NCBI RefSeq assembly: GCF_040629175.1
Contig: NZ_JBEXUX010000019.1
Span: 90,339-154,338 of the forward strand
DNA: 64,000 bases
Direction of reading: 5' to 3'
DNA from: Embleya sp040629175
GTDB lineage: Bacteria; Actinomycetota; Actinomycetes; Streptomycetales; Streptomycetaceae
Part shown: positions 1 through 7,441 of the stretch, in pieces
Layout of the letters: each line of letters begins with the position of its first letter
Position numbering within the stretch: position 1 is the stretch's first letter
Notes under the pieces: model-generated
What the model saw: only the letters and a program-made list of their open reading frames with translations
What the model was told of the DNA's origin: nothing
Database searches by the model: none
Program-made: the position numbers and the translations under genes

Positions 1-400
1 GGCGGGCCAGTTCCGGGAAGAGTCGGTAGACGGTGTCCGGATCGCCGGCGCCGGCGCGGGCGACCAGCAGGTTCTGTTCGACGGTGAGGGTGCGGAAGGT
101 GGTGCGGGCCTGTTCGACGTAGCCGACGCCGGCCCGGGCGCGCTTGTGCACGGGCAGCTTGTGCACCGGGCGGTCGCCGAGTTCGATGGTGCCGGCCGTG
201 GTGCGTACCAGGCCCGCGATGCCGTCCATCAGGGTGGTCTTGCCCGCGCCGTTGGCGCCCAGGAGCACGGTGACCGCGCCGGGGGCCACGTCCAGCGAGA
301 CATCGTGCACCACCGGGATCTCGTCCCGGGCGATGGCCACGCCCCGCAGCCGCAGCACGGCCGCGGTGTCCGCCTCGCGCGCCGGGCTCGCCGCGCTCAT
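1..400 (-). CDS. Branched-chain amino-acid-type ABC transporter ATP-binding protein (N-terminal part, cut by window edge)
   Basis: This is the first 133 residues of an ABC ATPase; the rest lies outside the window. The Walker A motif GANGAGKTT sits at about residues 48-56. The Q-loop region reads GVGYVEQART (Gln near 97), followed by FRTLTVEQNLL. That pattern is typical of LivF-type ATPases of branched-chain amino acid (HAAT) importers. The ATG at 400 overlaps the stop of the upstream esterase gene by four bases (ATGA), so the two are probably translationally coupled. The ATPase would energise uptake at the inner face of the membrane. The Walker B and signature motifs are not visible, so the subfamily is likely but not proven. 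Confidence 0.85.
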   Translation of the reverse strand, partial: MSAASPAREADTAAVLRLRGVAIARDEIPVVHDVSLDVAPGAVTVLLGANGAGKTTLMDGIAGLVRTTAGTIELGDRPVHKLPVHKRARAGVGYVEQARTTFRTLTVEQNLLVARAGAGDPDTVYRLFPELAR

Positions 401-1371
401 CCCGTCTTCCCGGCGAATGCGTCCCGCAGCGCCCCGACGACCAGTTCGTGCGCCCGCGCGGCATCGGTGAGATCGGTGGCGAGCAGCCCGAAGAAGCCGT
501 GGATGAGCCCGTCGAAGCGCACCGTCCGGGCCGGGGTGCCGGCCGCGTTCAACGCCTTCGCGTAGTCCTCGCCCTCGTCGCGGAGCACGTCGTATTCGGC
601 GCCCAGGACGAGTGCGGGCGGCAGCGCGGAGAGGTCGTCGGCGCGACTGGGCAGCAGGTACGGATCGGCCAGGTCGGCGGCGTCGCGCGGGTATTGGGTG
701 AAGAACCAGTCCATGCTCGCCTTGGACAGGAAGTAGCCGTCGGCGAACTCCCGGTAGGAGGACCGCCCGTCGTCGGGATGGCCGACCACGGGCGACACGA
801 GCACCTGGAGGGCGATCGGCGGGCCGCCCAGATCGCGGCTCTTGAGCGCGACCACGGCGGCCAGGTTGCCGCCCGCGCTCTCCCCGCCGACCGCGATCCG
901 GGTGCCGTCCAGGCCCCACCGGTCGCCGTGTTCGTGCAGCCACCCCGGCACGGCGTAGCAGTCGTCGGCGGCGGCCGGGTACGGGTTCTCCGGCGCGAGG
1001 CGATAGTCGACCGAGACCACCGCGGTCTCGGCGCCGGCGCACACGACACGACAGGCGTACTCGTTCTCGTCGAGACAGCCGATGGTCCAGCCGCCGCCGT
1101 GGAACCAGACCAGGACCGGGAACGGCCCGGGACCCTCGGGGGTGTAGAGGCGGACCGGGATGTCGCCGGCCGGTCCGGGGATCGTGGTGTCGCGGACCGA
1201 GCCCACGCTCGGCAGTCGCTCCGGCATCGACCAGGCGAGGGCGAACCCGTCCCGCATGGCCTGGGCGTCCAGGGCGACGGGAGCGGGTCCGGAGGCGCCG
1301 ATCCGAGTGCGCTCGATGATGTCCTGGGCTTCCGGATGCAGGGGCACCGTTGCCTCCCAATCGACTCGCAA
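397..1371 (-). CDS. Alpha/beta hydrolase, HSL (lipase family IV) type esterase
   Basis: A 324-residue cytoplasmic esterase. The oxyanion-hole motif HGGGW is at about 91-95 and the nucleophile motif GESAGG at about 163-168 (Ser165). The acid is probably the Asp in GAEYDVLRDEG and the base the His in GLIHGFFG near 286. These are hallmarks of the hormone-sensitive-lipase family, which hydrolyses short acyl esters. Length is normal for the family. The gene is upstream of, and overlaps by 4 bp, a LivF-like ATPase, so the substrate may be related to an imported compound (inference). It is divergent from the amidohydrolase at 1439 with only 67 bp between them. Confidence 0.9.
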   Translation of the reverse strand: MRVDWEATVPLHPEAQDIIERTRIGASGPAPVALDAQAMRDGFALAWSMPERLPSVGSVRDTTIPGPAGDIPVRLYTPEGPGPFPVLVWFHGGGWTIGCLDENEYACRVVCAGAETAVVSVDYRLAPENPYPAAADDCYAVPGWLHEHGDRWGLDGTRIAVGGESAGGNLAAVVALKSRDLGGPPIALQVLVSPVVGHPDDGRSSYREFADGYFLSKASMDWFFTQYPRDAADLADPYLLPSRADDLSALPPALVLGAEYDVLRDEGEDYAKALNAAGTPARTVRFDGLIHGFFGLLATDLTDAARAHELVVGALRDAFAGKTG

Positions 1372-1438
1372 ATCGTATCTGATTGCGTGTACGGTATGGG
1401 CTTCCGGTGGGCCTGTCCAGATCCCAGGAGGAAATTAA

Positions 1439-2845
1439 GTGCGCGACCACGAATCGCCGAACACCACCCGCCCGGCCGACCTGGTGCTCACCGGAGGCCG
1501 CGTGCACACCTTCGACGCCCGGGACCGAACCGCGAGTGCGATCGCCGTCACCGAGGGCCGCATCACCCACGTGGGCGAGGACGCCGACACCACCCCGCTG
1601 ATCGGCCCCGACACGCGCGTGATCCCCCTGCACGGCGGCGCGGTGCTGCCCGGGATCAACGACTCCCACCTGCACGGGGTGTGGCTCGGCGCGATGTGGC
1701 CGCACCTGCTGATGGACCGACTGAGCGGCGACGGACACCCGGATCCGGCGGACGCGCCCCCGGAGCCGGCGCTGCGTACGACGGCCGACCGGCAGGCCGC
1801 GATCCTGCGCACCCACGAACTTCTGGCCTCGCTCGGCGTGACCAGCTACACCGAACCGGGCCTGGGTCCCGGCGAGGACGACGGCGCGAGCGGCTGTTTC
1901 GGCTCCGCCGCACTCCGGGACTACGCCGCGTTGGCCGCGCAGGGTCGGCTCACCGCACGGGTCACCGCCCTGCTGCTCTTCGGCGAGCTGGACGGACCCA
2001 GCTCGGCGGACGCGTTCGCCGCCGGACTGCGCGGGTTCGCCGCGCCGGCCGAGGTGGCCGGCTGGTTCCGGGTGGCCGGGGTGAAGATCTTCGCGGACGG
2101 CATCCCGCCGATGCGCAGCGCCTGGGTGTGCGAGCCCTACCCGGACGGGTCACACGGCTCGCTGCTGATCGACGGCGACACGGCCGAGCGACGCCGGGAA
2201 CGGCTGGCCGGGATGATCCGCGCCGCGCACGCCGCCGGGCACCAGATCGGCGTGCACTCCACCGGCGACCGCACCTCCGCCGCGGTGGTCGCCGCACTGC
2301 GCGCCGCCCTGGACGAGCACCCGCGCCCCGACGCCCGGCACTACCTCATCCACGGCGACCTGCTGCATCCGGACACGCTGGCCGAGATGGCCGCGGCCGG
2401 CATCGGCCTGAACACCCAGCCCGGCATCACGGTGGCCACCCGACACCTGCTCCACGACACGCTCGGCCCGCAGACCCTGGCCCGGATGTGTCCCACCCGC
2501 GAGGCGCTCGACGCCGGCATCGAGGTGTGCCTGAGTTCGGACGCCCCCGTCCTCACCCCCGACTGGCGCCGCGGCGTGGTCGCCGCCGTGACCCGCACCG
2601 GCGTCGACGGCACCGTGTGCGGCCCCGAGCAGCGCCTGGCCCTGCGCGAGGCGTTGCGCGCCTACACCGGCACACCCGCCCGCCAGGACGGCGCCGAATC
2701 GTGGAAGGGCTCGCTGGCACCCGGCATGGCGGCGGACCTGTGTGTCCTGGCCACCGACCCCTTCGCCACCGAACCCACCGCGCTCCCGGAAATCCCGATC
2801 ACCCACACCGTGGTCGCCGGCCGGGTGGTGTATGAAAAGTCCTGA
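1439..2845 (+). CDS. Amidohydrolase family protein, YtcJ-like (amidohydrolase 3)
   Basis: A 468-residue metal-dependent amidohydrolase. The metal-binding motif NDSHLH is at about residues 74-79, after the beta-sandwich lead-in GAVLPGI. A candidate bridging Lys occurs in GVKIFADG near 216, and further His/Asp ligands are seen in IGVHSTGD, YLIHGD and LSSDAP. This order matches the YtcJ branch, which hydrolyses N-acyl or amide bonds of varied substrates. The start is GTG at 1439, preceded by AGGAGG at 1427-1432 with good spacing. It ends 80 bp before the cupin gene on the same strand. Confidence 0.9.
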   Translation: MRDHESPNTTRPADLVLTGGRVHTFDARDRTASAIAVTEGRITHVGEDADTTPLIGPDTRVIPLHGGAVLPGINDSHLHGVWLGAMWPHLLMDRLSGDGHPDPADAPPEPALRTTADRQAAILRTHELLASLGVTSYTEPGLGPGEDDGASGCFGSAALRDYAALAAQGRLTARVTALLLFGELDGPSSADAFAAGLRGFAAPAEVAGWFRVAGVKIFADGIPPMRSAWVCEPYPDGSHGSLLIDGDTAERRRERLAGMIRAAHAAGHQIGVHSTGDRTSAAVVAALRAALDEHPRPDARHYLIHGDLLHPDTLAEMAAAGIGLNTQPGITVATRHLLHDTLGPQTLARMCPTREALDAGIEVCLSSDAPVLTPDWRRGVVAAVTRTGVDGTVCGPEQRLALREALRAYTGTPARQDGAESWKGSLAPGMAADLCVLATDPFATEPTALPEIPITHTVVAGRVVYEKS

Positions 2846-2925
2846 AGCCCCGCACCACCCCGACCGCCCGGCGCCGCCCCTCCCGGAACGACCCGGCCGG
2901 GCCCTACCCTCGCCAAGGACGCGTG

Positions 2926-3495
2926 ATGACCCCAGGCCCCACCCCGCCGCCGTCCTCCCCGCCTCCCGACGGGCACGCCGAGGACCCGGTGCCGGGCCCG
3001 CACGGCACGAACGCCGGGACCGGCTTCCACCCGCACCTGCCCGACCCGGCCGGCGCCGGCTCGCCGCGACTGCGTCTGCACCACGTCCGCGCCGACGCCC
3101 TCGACGCCGACACGACCCAGACGAGCGGCATGCGCCGCTTCGCCGCCGTCAGCAGGCACACGGTCGGATCCGAAAAGTTGTTCATGGGTCAGACCCACGT
3201 GGCCCCGGCCACCTCGTCCGGCGATCACCACCACGGCGACTCCGAGACCGCGATCCACGTGATCAGCGGGCATCCGGTCTTCGTCTTCGCCGACGACTCC
3301 TCCGGCGAGGTCCGCGAGGTCCGCCTCCGGGCGAGCCCCGGCGACTACATCTTCGTCCCGCCGTTCGTCCCGCACCGCGAGGAGAACCCGGACCCCGACA
3401 CCGAAGCGGTGGTCGTGATCGCCCGCAGCACCCAGGAGGCCATCGTGGTCAACCTCCCCGGCCTGTACGCCCTGCACGACGACCCGCCGAGGTAA
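2926..3495 (+). CDS. Cupin-domain protein
   Basis: A 189-residue protein with a Pro-rich N-terminal tail of about 50 residues followed by one cupin barrel. The first cupin motif contains the metal-binding cluster GDHHHGDSETAIHVISG, and the second reads PGDYIFVPPFVPHREENP. Single-domain cupins of this kind bind a metal and act as isomerases, dioxygenases or small-molecule sensors; the substrate cannot be read from sequence. ATG at 2926 is preferred over the adjacent GTG at 2923 because AAGGA at 2915-2919 is then 6 nt away. It may be co-transcribed with the amidohydrolase. Confidence 0.8.
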   Translation: MTPGPTPPPSSPPPDGHAEDPVPGPHGTNAGTGFHPHLPDPAGAGSPRLRLHHVRADALDADTTQTSGMRRFAAVSRHTVGSEKLFMGQTHVAPATSSGDHHHGDSETAIHVISGHPVFVFADDSSGEVREVRLRASPGDYIFVPPFVPHREENPDPDTEAVVVIARSTQEAIVVNLPGLYALHDDPPR

Positions 3496-3522
3496 CGCCG
3501 CCCGTCGGGGCCGGGGTCGCGG

Positions 3523-4146
3523 TCAGGGCAGCCGCGAGGACCGCGAGGCCGAACCCGCCTGCCAGGTCGCGTCCGAGCGACCCCGGCCCACGCCGATCGC
3601 CGCAGCGGCGCCGATCAGGCCCAGCACGATCAGCACGATGCCGGCCAACACGGCCAACACCTTGGTGCTCGTCACCGGGGCGGCCATCAGCACGATGCCG
3701 GCGACGATGTCCACGAGCCCGAAGAACACCATCCAGCCCCGACCGGGCAAACCCGCGTTGGCCAGCGCGCCCACCAGTTCGGCGATGCCGCGAACGAGCC
3801 AGCAGATACCGATCCACACGGCCAACACGGTGACCGAGCGCGAGCCACCGCCCAGACACAGGATGCCCAGCACCACGGACAACAGGCCGCTGACGATCAG
3901 CACCGCCCGCACCCCGCCCGCGAACAGCGCGCCCGCCCCCAGCACGAGCTGGATCACGCCGCTGACCAGCAGATACAGCCCGAACAAAACGGCCACCACC
4001 TGCACCGTCCGGGTCGGCCAGGCCAGTACGACCACACCCAGGACCACCGAGGCGAACGCGAGCACGAGCAGCATCCGCGACACCCCCGCCGATCCCCATG
4101 CGGCTCCCGCCGACCGGTTCCCGACGCCACGAGAGATCGGGGACAT
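3523..4146 (-). CDS. HdeD-like (DUF308) integral membrane protein
   Basis: A 207-residue protein with about six hydrophobic segments arranged as short hairpins, such as LVLAFASVVLGVVVLAWP and VLAVLAGIVLIVLGLIGAA. This is the repeated pattern of the HdeD/DUF308 family, whose E. coli member is linked to acid resistance. The start ATG at 4146 has GGGAGG at 4151-4156 just upstream. Alternative starts further upstream would add a basic, non-hydrophobic extension unlike the family. It faces the cupin gene tail to tail. The function here is unknown. Confidence 0.85.
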   Translation of the reverse strand: MSPISRGVGNRSAGAAWGSAGVSRMLLVLAFASVVLGVVVLAWPTRTVQVVAVLFGLYLLVSGVIQLVLGAGALFAGGVRAVLIVSGLLSVVLGILCLGGGSRSVTVLAVWIGICWLVRGIAELVGALANAGLPGRGWMVFFGLVDIVAGIVLMAAPVTSTKVLAVLAGIVLIVLGLIGAAAAIGVGRGRSDATWQAGSASRSSRLP

Positions 4147-4273
4147 GTTTCCTCCCGGTGATCGACGCTCGCGCCCACCCGGATCCGGCGAGCCGCTCGC
4201 GCGTACTCCCATCCACCGTCGCACGCACGCCGGCGGGACGCCGGCGCGCCCGCGCCCGCGATCCCGACCCGGC

Positions 4274-4501
4274 CTACGGAGCCGGCGGATGCGAGAGGCG
4301 ACAGGAGTCGCAGCTGTACCTGGGTGCCGCCTGGGGCAGCTCGCGAGTGGTCCGAGCCCATTCCCGCACCAACGAATCGAACACCGGTGTCGCGCCCACC
4401 CCGATCGACCACATCTGCCGCGGCGCCCCGGGAGCACAGCCGAACGCTCCCGCACCCGGCCCGCACCAGCGCGTCACCGTCGAACTCGACTCGTCGTTCA
4501 T
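4274..4501 (-). CDS. Small hypothetical protein (75 aa)
   Basis: An open frame of 75 residues with actinobacterial third-position G/C bias. An AAGGAGGG element lies immediately before the ATG at 4501, so its spacing is short. The protein has several cysteines, including a C-terminal CDSC pair, and no signal peptide or membrane segment. I do not recognise a family. It lies upstream of and in line with the HdeD-like gene. The call rests only on coding bias and the ribosome site. Confidence 0.4.
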   Translation of the reverse strand: MNDESSSTVTRWCGPGAGAFGCAPGAPRQMWSIGVGATPVFDSLVREWARTTRELPQAAPRYSCDSCRLSHPPAP

Positions 4502-4600
4502 GCCCTCCTTGATAGTTCCGAGGCAGGCCCCACTCGGTGCATCGGCGTGCGTTCCACTCGATCGGGTGACATATTGCGCCCCGGAGCGTGTGCATACGAC

Positions 4601-4631
4601 GGGACCCGACCGAAGCCTCCGGCCGGGTCCC
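4601..4631 (-). terminator. Hairpin downstream of the 54-aa secreted peptide gene
   Basis: An inverted repeat of about 12 bp with one mismatch (gggacccgaccg / cggccgggtccc) and a short loop lies 45 nt past the stop at 4675. There is no T-run, as is usual in high-GC actinobacteria. Confidence 0.6.
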
Positions 4632-4674
4632 GCCGTACCGGGCCGGGCGGCGGGGAGGCCGCCGCCCGTCCGGG

Positions 4675-4839
4675 TCAGCCCAGCAGCTTGACCGCCTGGT
4701 AGTAGGTCCAGGCCGTGGCGTTGCAGGTGCCGCGCGGCACGTCGCCGTACCCGGCACACACGCGCTTGATCGTGGTCGCGCCGAGTCCGGCGGCGACCGC
4801 CATCGAGGTACCGGCGAGAATTGTGGTCAGTCGACGCAT
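4675..4839 (-). CDS. Small secreted peptide (54 aa) with two cysteines
   Basis: A 54-residue product. It starts MRRLTTILAGTSMAVAAGLG, a short signal-like segment, and has a small mature part containing Cys-Ala-Gly-Tyr and a second Cys about 11 residues later. The two cysteines could form one disulfide. The start ATG at 4839 is preceded by GGAGG with good spacing, which supports a real gene despite the size. No family is recognised. It resembles in plan, but not clearly in sequence, the 73-aa secreted protein at 53118. Confidence 0.6.
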   Translation of the reverse strand: MRRLTTILAGTSMAVAAGLGATTIKRVCAGYGDVPRGTCNATAWTYYQAVKLLG

Positions 4840-5258
4840 CGAGAACCTCCAGGATGCCGGCGTTCCCGTCCGGGACGCCGGGAGCAGGGGTGAGCGGCCG
4901 AACTCGCCCGTCGAACTCCCCCGGCACGAACCGGCGATGCGAATTCGTGGTGGGGGGCGGCGAAGGGCGGAATCCATCTCACCGGATGGACCGACCGCGC
5001 GTCCATGACCCGACGTCATCACGTGACCGGTCCCGGCGCCCCGGAACCGGCCGGCGAAGCGAGGTGTCCGGTCGGCGGGACGCCCGAACCCGCCGACGAC
5101 GCACGCCACTTCCCGGCCGTCGCCGGCGCGGTGCGACCGTGATCCCGGCGGCCTGCCACCGCCGCGAGAGCGGGTGCCCCTCCCGCCTCGCCACCCTCGT
5201 TTGGTAGGTTCCGTCGACACGTGATCACGCGTGCTCGCCGCCGCGACAAGGGAGGTTG
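4840..5258. other. Intergenic region with divergent promoters
   Basis: No convincing gene in 419 bp. A TAGGTT box at 5205-5210 is a candidate -10 for the leader peptide/GNAT unit. A perfect 10-bp palindrome CGTGATCACG (5220-5229) follows at the expected transcription start. Confidence 0.4.
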
Positions 5259-5318
5259 ATGAATATGGCCCGCGCCGGGTTCCACCGTCATGCCCTTGTC
5301 CGGGTCGTGCGCGCGTAA
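5259..5318 (+). CDS. Putative leader peptide upstream of the acetyltransferase
   Basis: A 19-codon frame MNMARAGFHRHALVRVVRA ends in TAA. It is preceded by AAGGGAGG at 5248-5255. The second ATG (5265) is better spaced and would give a 17-residue peptide. It is rich in Arg, Val and His and ends 49 nt before the acetyltransferase start. A strong ribosome site on a tiny frame just upstream of an enzyme suggests translational control or attenuation. No cysteine is present, so it is not a Cys-type sulfur-gene leader. This is inference from position only. Confidence 0.45.
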   Translation: MNMARAGFHRHALVRVVRA

Positions 5319-5367
5319 TTCACCGCGCCGCCACCGACCCGGTCGTCTCGAACGACTGGAGTTTCGC

Positions 5368-5889
5368 GTGTCCTTCCCTGCTCTTCCCGTCGGTACGGAC
5401 CTGACCACCGAGCGCCTGGTGCTACGGCCGTGGTCCGCCGACGACATCGCCGCCGTGCTCGCCGACGTGCGATCGCCGCACTGGGCGGCCGACTTCCCCG
5501 CCGAGGGCGACCGCGTCATCGCCGGTGTCATCGCCGACTCGTGCGACGACCCGACGGCGTCCGGCCACCGGCTGATCATCGAGCGGGAGACCGGGCTGGT
5601 GATCGGCAGCATCGGCCTGATGTGGCCGCCGACCGAAGGTGACCTGGAGTTCGGCTACGGCGTCGTCGCGTCCCGGCGCGGCCGCGGCTACGCCACCGAG
5701 GCCACCCGCGCCCTGGTCGCCTACGCGCTGACCCTCCCCCCGGTGCACACCGTGTACGCCGAGGTGGAGTCGACCAACCCGGCCTCGGTCCGGGTCCTGG
5801 AAAAGGCCGGCCTACGACGCCGAAACGGTGACTCGGCCGGCACCCGCTTCGACACCGCGGGCATGGACCCGGGTCCGGATCGGGCGTAG
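5368..5889 (+). CDS. GNAT acetyltransferase, RimJ/RimL type
   Basis: A 173-residue N-acetyltransferase. It opens with TERLVLRPWSADD, the usual RimJ/RimL beginning. The acetyl-CoA loop is RRGRGYATEA, followed by the C-terminal signature NPASVRVLEKAG. The acceptor may be a protein N-terminus or a small amine; neither can be chosen from sequence. The GTG start at 5368 has GGAG at 5358-5361. The longer in-frame start at 5290 would overlap the leader peptide and lacks family similarity. A small hairpin (GTCGT/ACGAC, 5344-5358) sits just before the ribosome site. Confidence 0.85.
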   Translation: MSFPALPVGTDLTTERLVLRPWSADDIAAVLADVRSPHWAADFPAEGDRVIAGVIADSCDDPTASGHRLIIERETGLVIGSIGLMWPPTEGDLEFGYGVVASRRGRGYATEATRALVAYALTLPPVHTVYAEVESTNPASVRVLEKAGLRRRNGDSAGTRFDTAGMDPGPDRA

Positions 5890-5890
5890 C

Positions 5891-5932
5891 CCGGCAGGGC
5901 CGGCGGCGGTGCGTCGCCGCCGGCCCTGCCGG
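5891..5932. terminator. Bidirectional terminator hairpin
   Basis: A perfect 18-bp stem with a 6-nt loop lies between the convergent acetyltransferase (ends 5889) and reductase (ends 5987) genes. Confidence 0.85.
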
Positions 5933-5986
5933 CTCCCGCCCCGGTGCGCCGACTCCCGGGCGGCGGGGGCGACTTGCCGGGTTCCG

Positions 5987-6730
5987 CTAGTGCTGCTCCG
6001 TGAGCCACTGGTCGAAGGTGGTCGGGGTGATGAGGGCGTCCTCGGCCGGGAGCAGGACGTCGCCGGCCATCGACGGGCCGAACAGGGACGACCAGGTCGG
6101 TACCAGCTTCACCGTGCGGCCGCGGGCCTGGTTCGTGCGGCGGGCCATGTCGACCAGGTCCTGGGTCTCGGGGCCGGCGATGCCGACATGGCGGCCTCGT
6201 GGCTCGCCGGTGGCGACGTCGGCGAGTACGTCGGCCACGTCGGCGGGGGCGATCGGCTGCACCAGCAGCGGCGCGATCGGGGCGACCCCGTCCTGCTCGG
6301 TCCAACTCACCACCGTGGCTGCGAAGTCGTGGAACTGCGTCGCCGGCACGATCGTCCACGGCACCGTGCCCTCGACGATCAAGCGCTCCTGCTCGCGCTT
6401 GCCGGCGTAGTGCGCGTTGCCCTCGACCCGGTCGATCCCGACGATCGACAGCAGCACGTGGTGGCGGACCCCGGCCCGCTCCTCGGCGGCCAGCAGGTTC
6501 CGGGTGGACGTGCCGAAGTAGGTCACCGTCCCGTCCCGGTCGGTCGCCGGTGCGCTGGTCGCGTCGACCACCGCCTCGACGCCGGCCAGTGCCTGGTCGA
6601 GGCCGTCGCCGGTGAGCAGGTCCACGCCCAGCGAACGGCTGATCCGCACCACGTCGTGGCCGTCCCGCTCCAGGGCGGCGACGGTGAGCGCGCCGATGTT
6701 TCCGGTCGCGCCGGCGATTGCGATCCGCAT
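5987..6730 (-). CDS. NAD(P)-binding NmrA/SDR-like reductase
   Basis: A 247-residue Rossmann protein. It starts MRIAIAGATGNIGAL, the GxxGxxG nucleotide-binding loop at residues 7-13 of extended or atypical SDR proteins. Later segments include SIVGIDRVEGNAHYAGKREQE, with the Tyr and Lys of the atypical YxxxK-type site, and IVPATQFHDF. The ATG at 6730 has GGGAGAGA upstream; longer starts would precede the Rossmann fold. Such enzymes are NADPH-dependent quinone or flavin reductases or redox sensors. It is divergent from an Rrf2 regulator, which probably controls it. Confidence 0.85.
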   Translation of the reverse strand: MRIAIAGATGNIGALTVAALERDGHDVVRISRSLGVDLLTGDGLDQALAGVEAVVDATSAPATDRDGTVTYFGTSTRNLLAAEERAGVRHHVLLSIVGIDRVEGNAHYAGKREQERLIVEGTVPWTIVPATQFHDFAATVVSWTEQDGVAPIAPLLVQPIAPADVADVLADVATGEPRGRHVGIAGPETQDLVDMARRTNQARGRTVKLVPTWSSLFGPSMAGDVLLPAEDALITPTTFDQWLTEQH

Positions 6731-6880
6731 GATGATCTCTCCCTGTTCCGGTTCCACGCAGCCTTTTCCACGCAGCCTGTTCCACTCGGTCGCAGGCTCG
6801 ATGCACCGCACGCTCGGTGCACTCGGGCTCGGTGCATCGCAGACACTATCACGGACTAAACAGGTCCATGATCTCTACGA

Positions 6881-6886
6881 TAGACT
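6881..6886 (+). promoter_or_regulatory. -10 box TAGACT of the Rrf2 gene (leaderless)
   Basis: TAGACT ends 7 nt before the ATG at 6894 and no ribosome site is present, as expected for a leaderless transcript. The short inverted repeat GGAC/GTCC at 6853-6867 in the same divergent region could be the operator. Confidence 0.6.
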
Positions 6887-6893
6887 GAGCCTC

Positions 6894-7367
6894 ATGAAGT
6901 TGCCCGGGAGCACCGAATGGGTCCTGCACTGTGCCGCGTCGCTGGGCCAACTCGCCCCCGGGGCAAGTGCGTCGACCAACCAGCTCGCCGAGTACTACGA
7001 CCTTCCGGCGCCCTATCTGGCCAAGCAACTGAAGGCCCTGGTCCGGGCCGGCCTGCTGGCGGCGACCACCGGCCCCAAGGGCGGATTCCGGCTCGCCCGA
7101 CCCGCCGCGCGGATCACCCTGCTCCAGGTCGTCGAGGCCGTCGACGGCACGTCATCGCCCTACGAGTGCCGGGAGATCCGGCAGCAGGGCCGCGGCGCGC
7201 TGCCCCCCGAGGATTGCCAGGAGACCTGCATCCTGGCCGCGAAGATGGCCGAGGCGTACGAGGCTTGGCGCAGCAGCCTCGCCGGGGTCACCCTCGCCGA
7301 CATCATCGCTTCGTTGCCGCCGACGGCACCGGCCCGCACCCGCGCGCGGCTGACCGGGGCAACCTGA
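6894..7367 (+). CDS. Rrf2-family transcriptional regulator
   Basis: A 157-residue winged-helix regulator. The HTH spans the segment TNQLAEYYDLPAPYLAKQLKALVRAGLL, followed by the wing TGPKGGFRLAR. Three cysteines follow (YEC, EDC, ETC) in the region where IscR/NsrR-type proteins bind an iron-sulfur cluster, although the spacing is longer than in IscR. It probably senses redox stress or NO and controls itself and the divergent reductase at 5987-6730. The start is leaderless. Confidence 0.9.
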   Translation: MKLPGSTEWVLHCAASLGQLAPGASASTNQLAEYYDLPAPYLAKQLKALVRAGLLAATTGPKGGFRLARPAARITLLQVVEAVDGTSSPYECREIRQQGRGALPPEDCQETCILAAKMAEAYEAWRSSLAGVTLADIIASLPPTAPARTRARLTGAT

Positions 7368-7386
7368 CGCACGGTATGCGCGGCCG

Positions 7387-7437
7387 GCGGGCGGCCTCGG
7401 TCGAACCGCTGTGCGATTCCCATCCGAGGCCGCCCGC
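7387..7437. terminator. Bidirectional terminator hairpin
   Basis: A perfect 14-bp stem with a loop of about 23 nt lies between the convergent Rrf2 (ends 7367) and phosphatase (ends 7442) genes. Confidence 0.7.
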
Positions 7438-7441
7438 GCGC

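Noticed and set aside
448..2835. A 795-codon open frame on the plus strand across the esterase and amidohydrolase genes
   Set aside because: It is an Arg/Pro/Gly/His-rich shadow caused by high third-position G/C in the two real genes, and no family motif appears.
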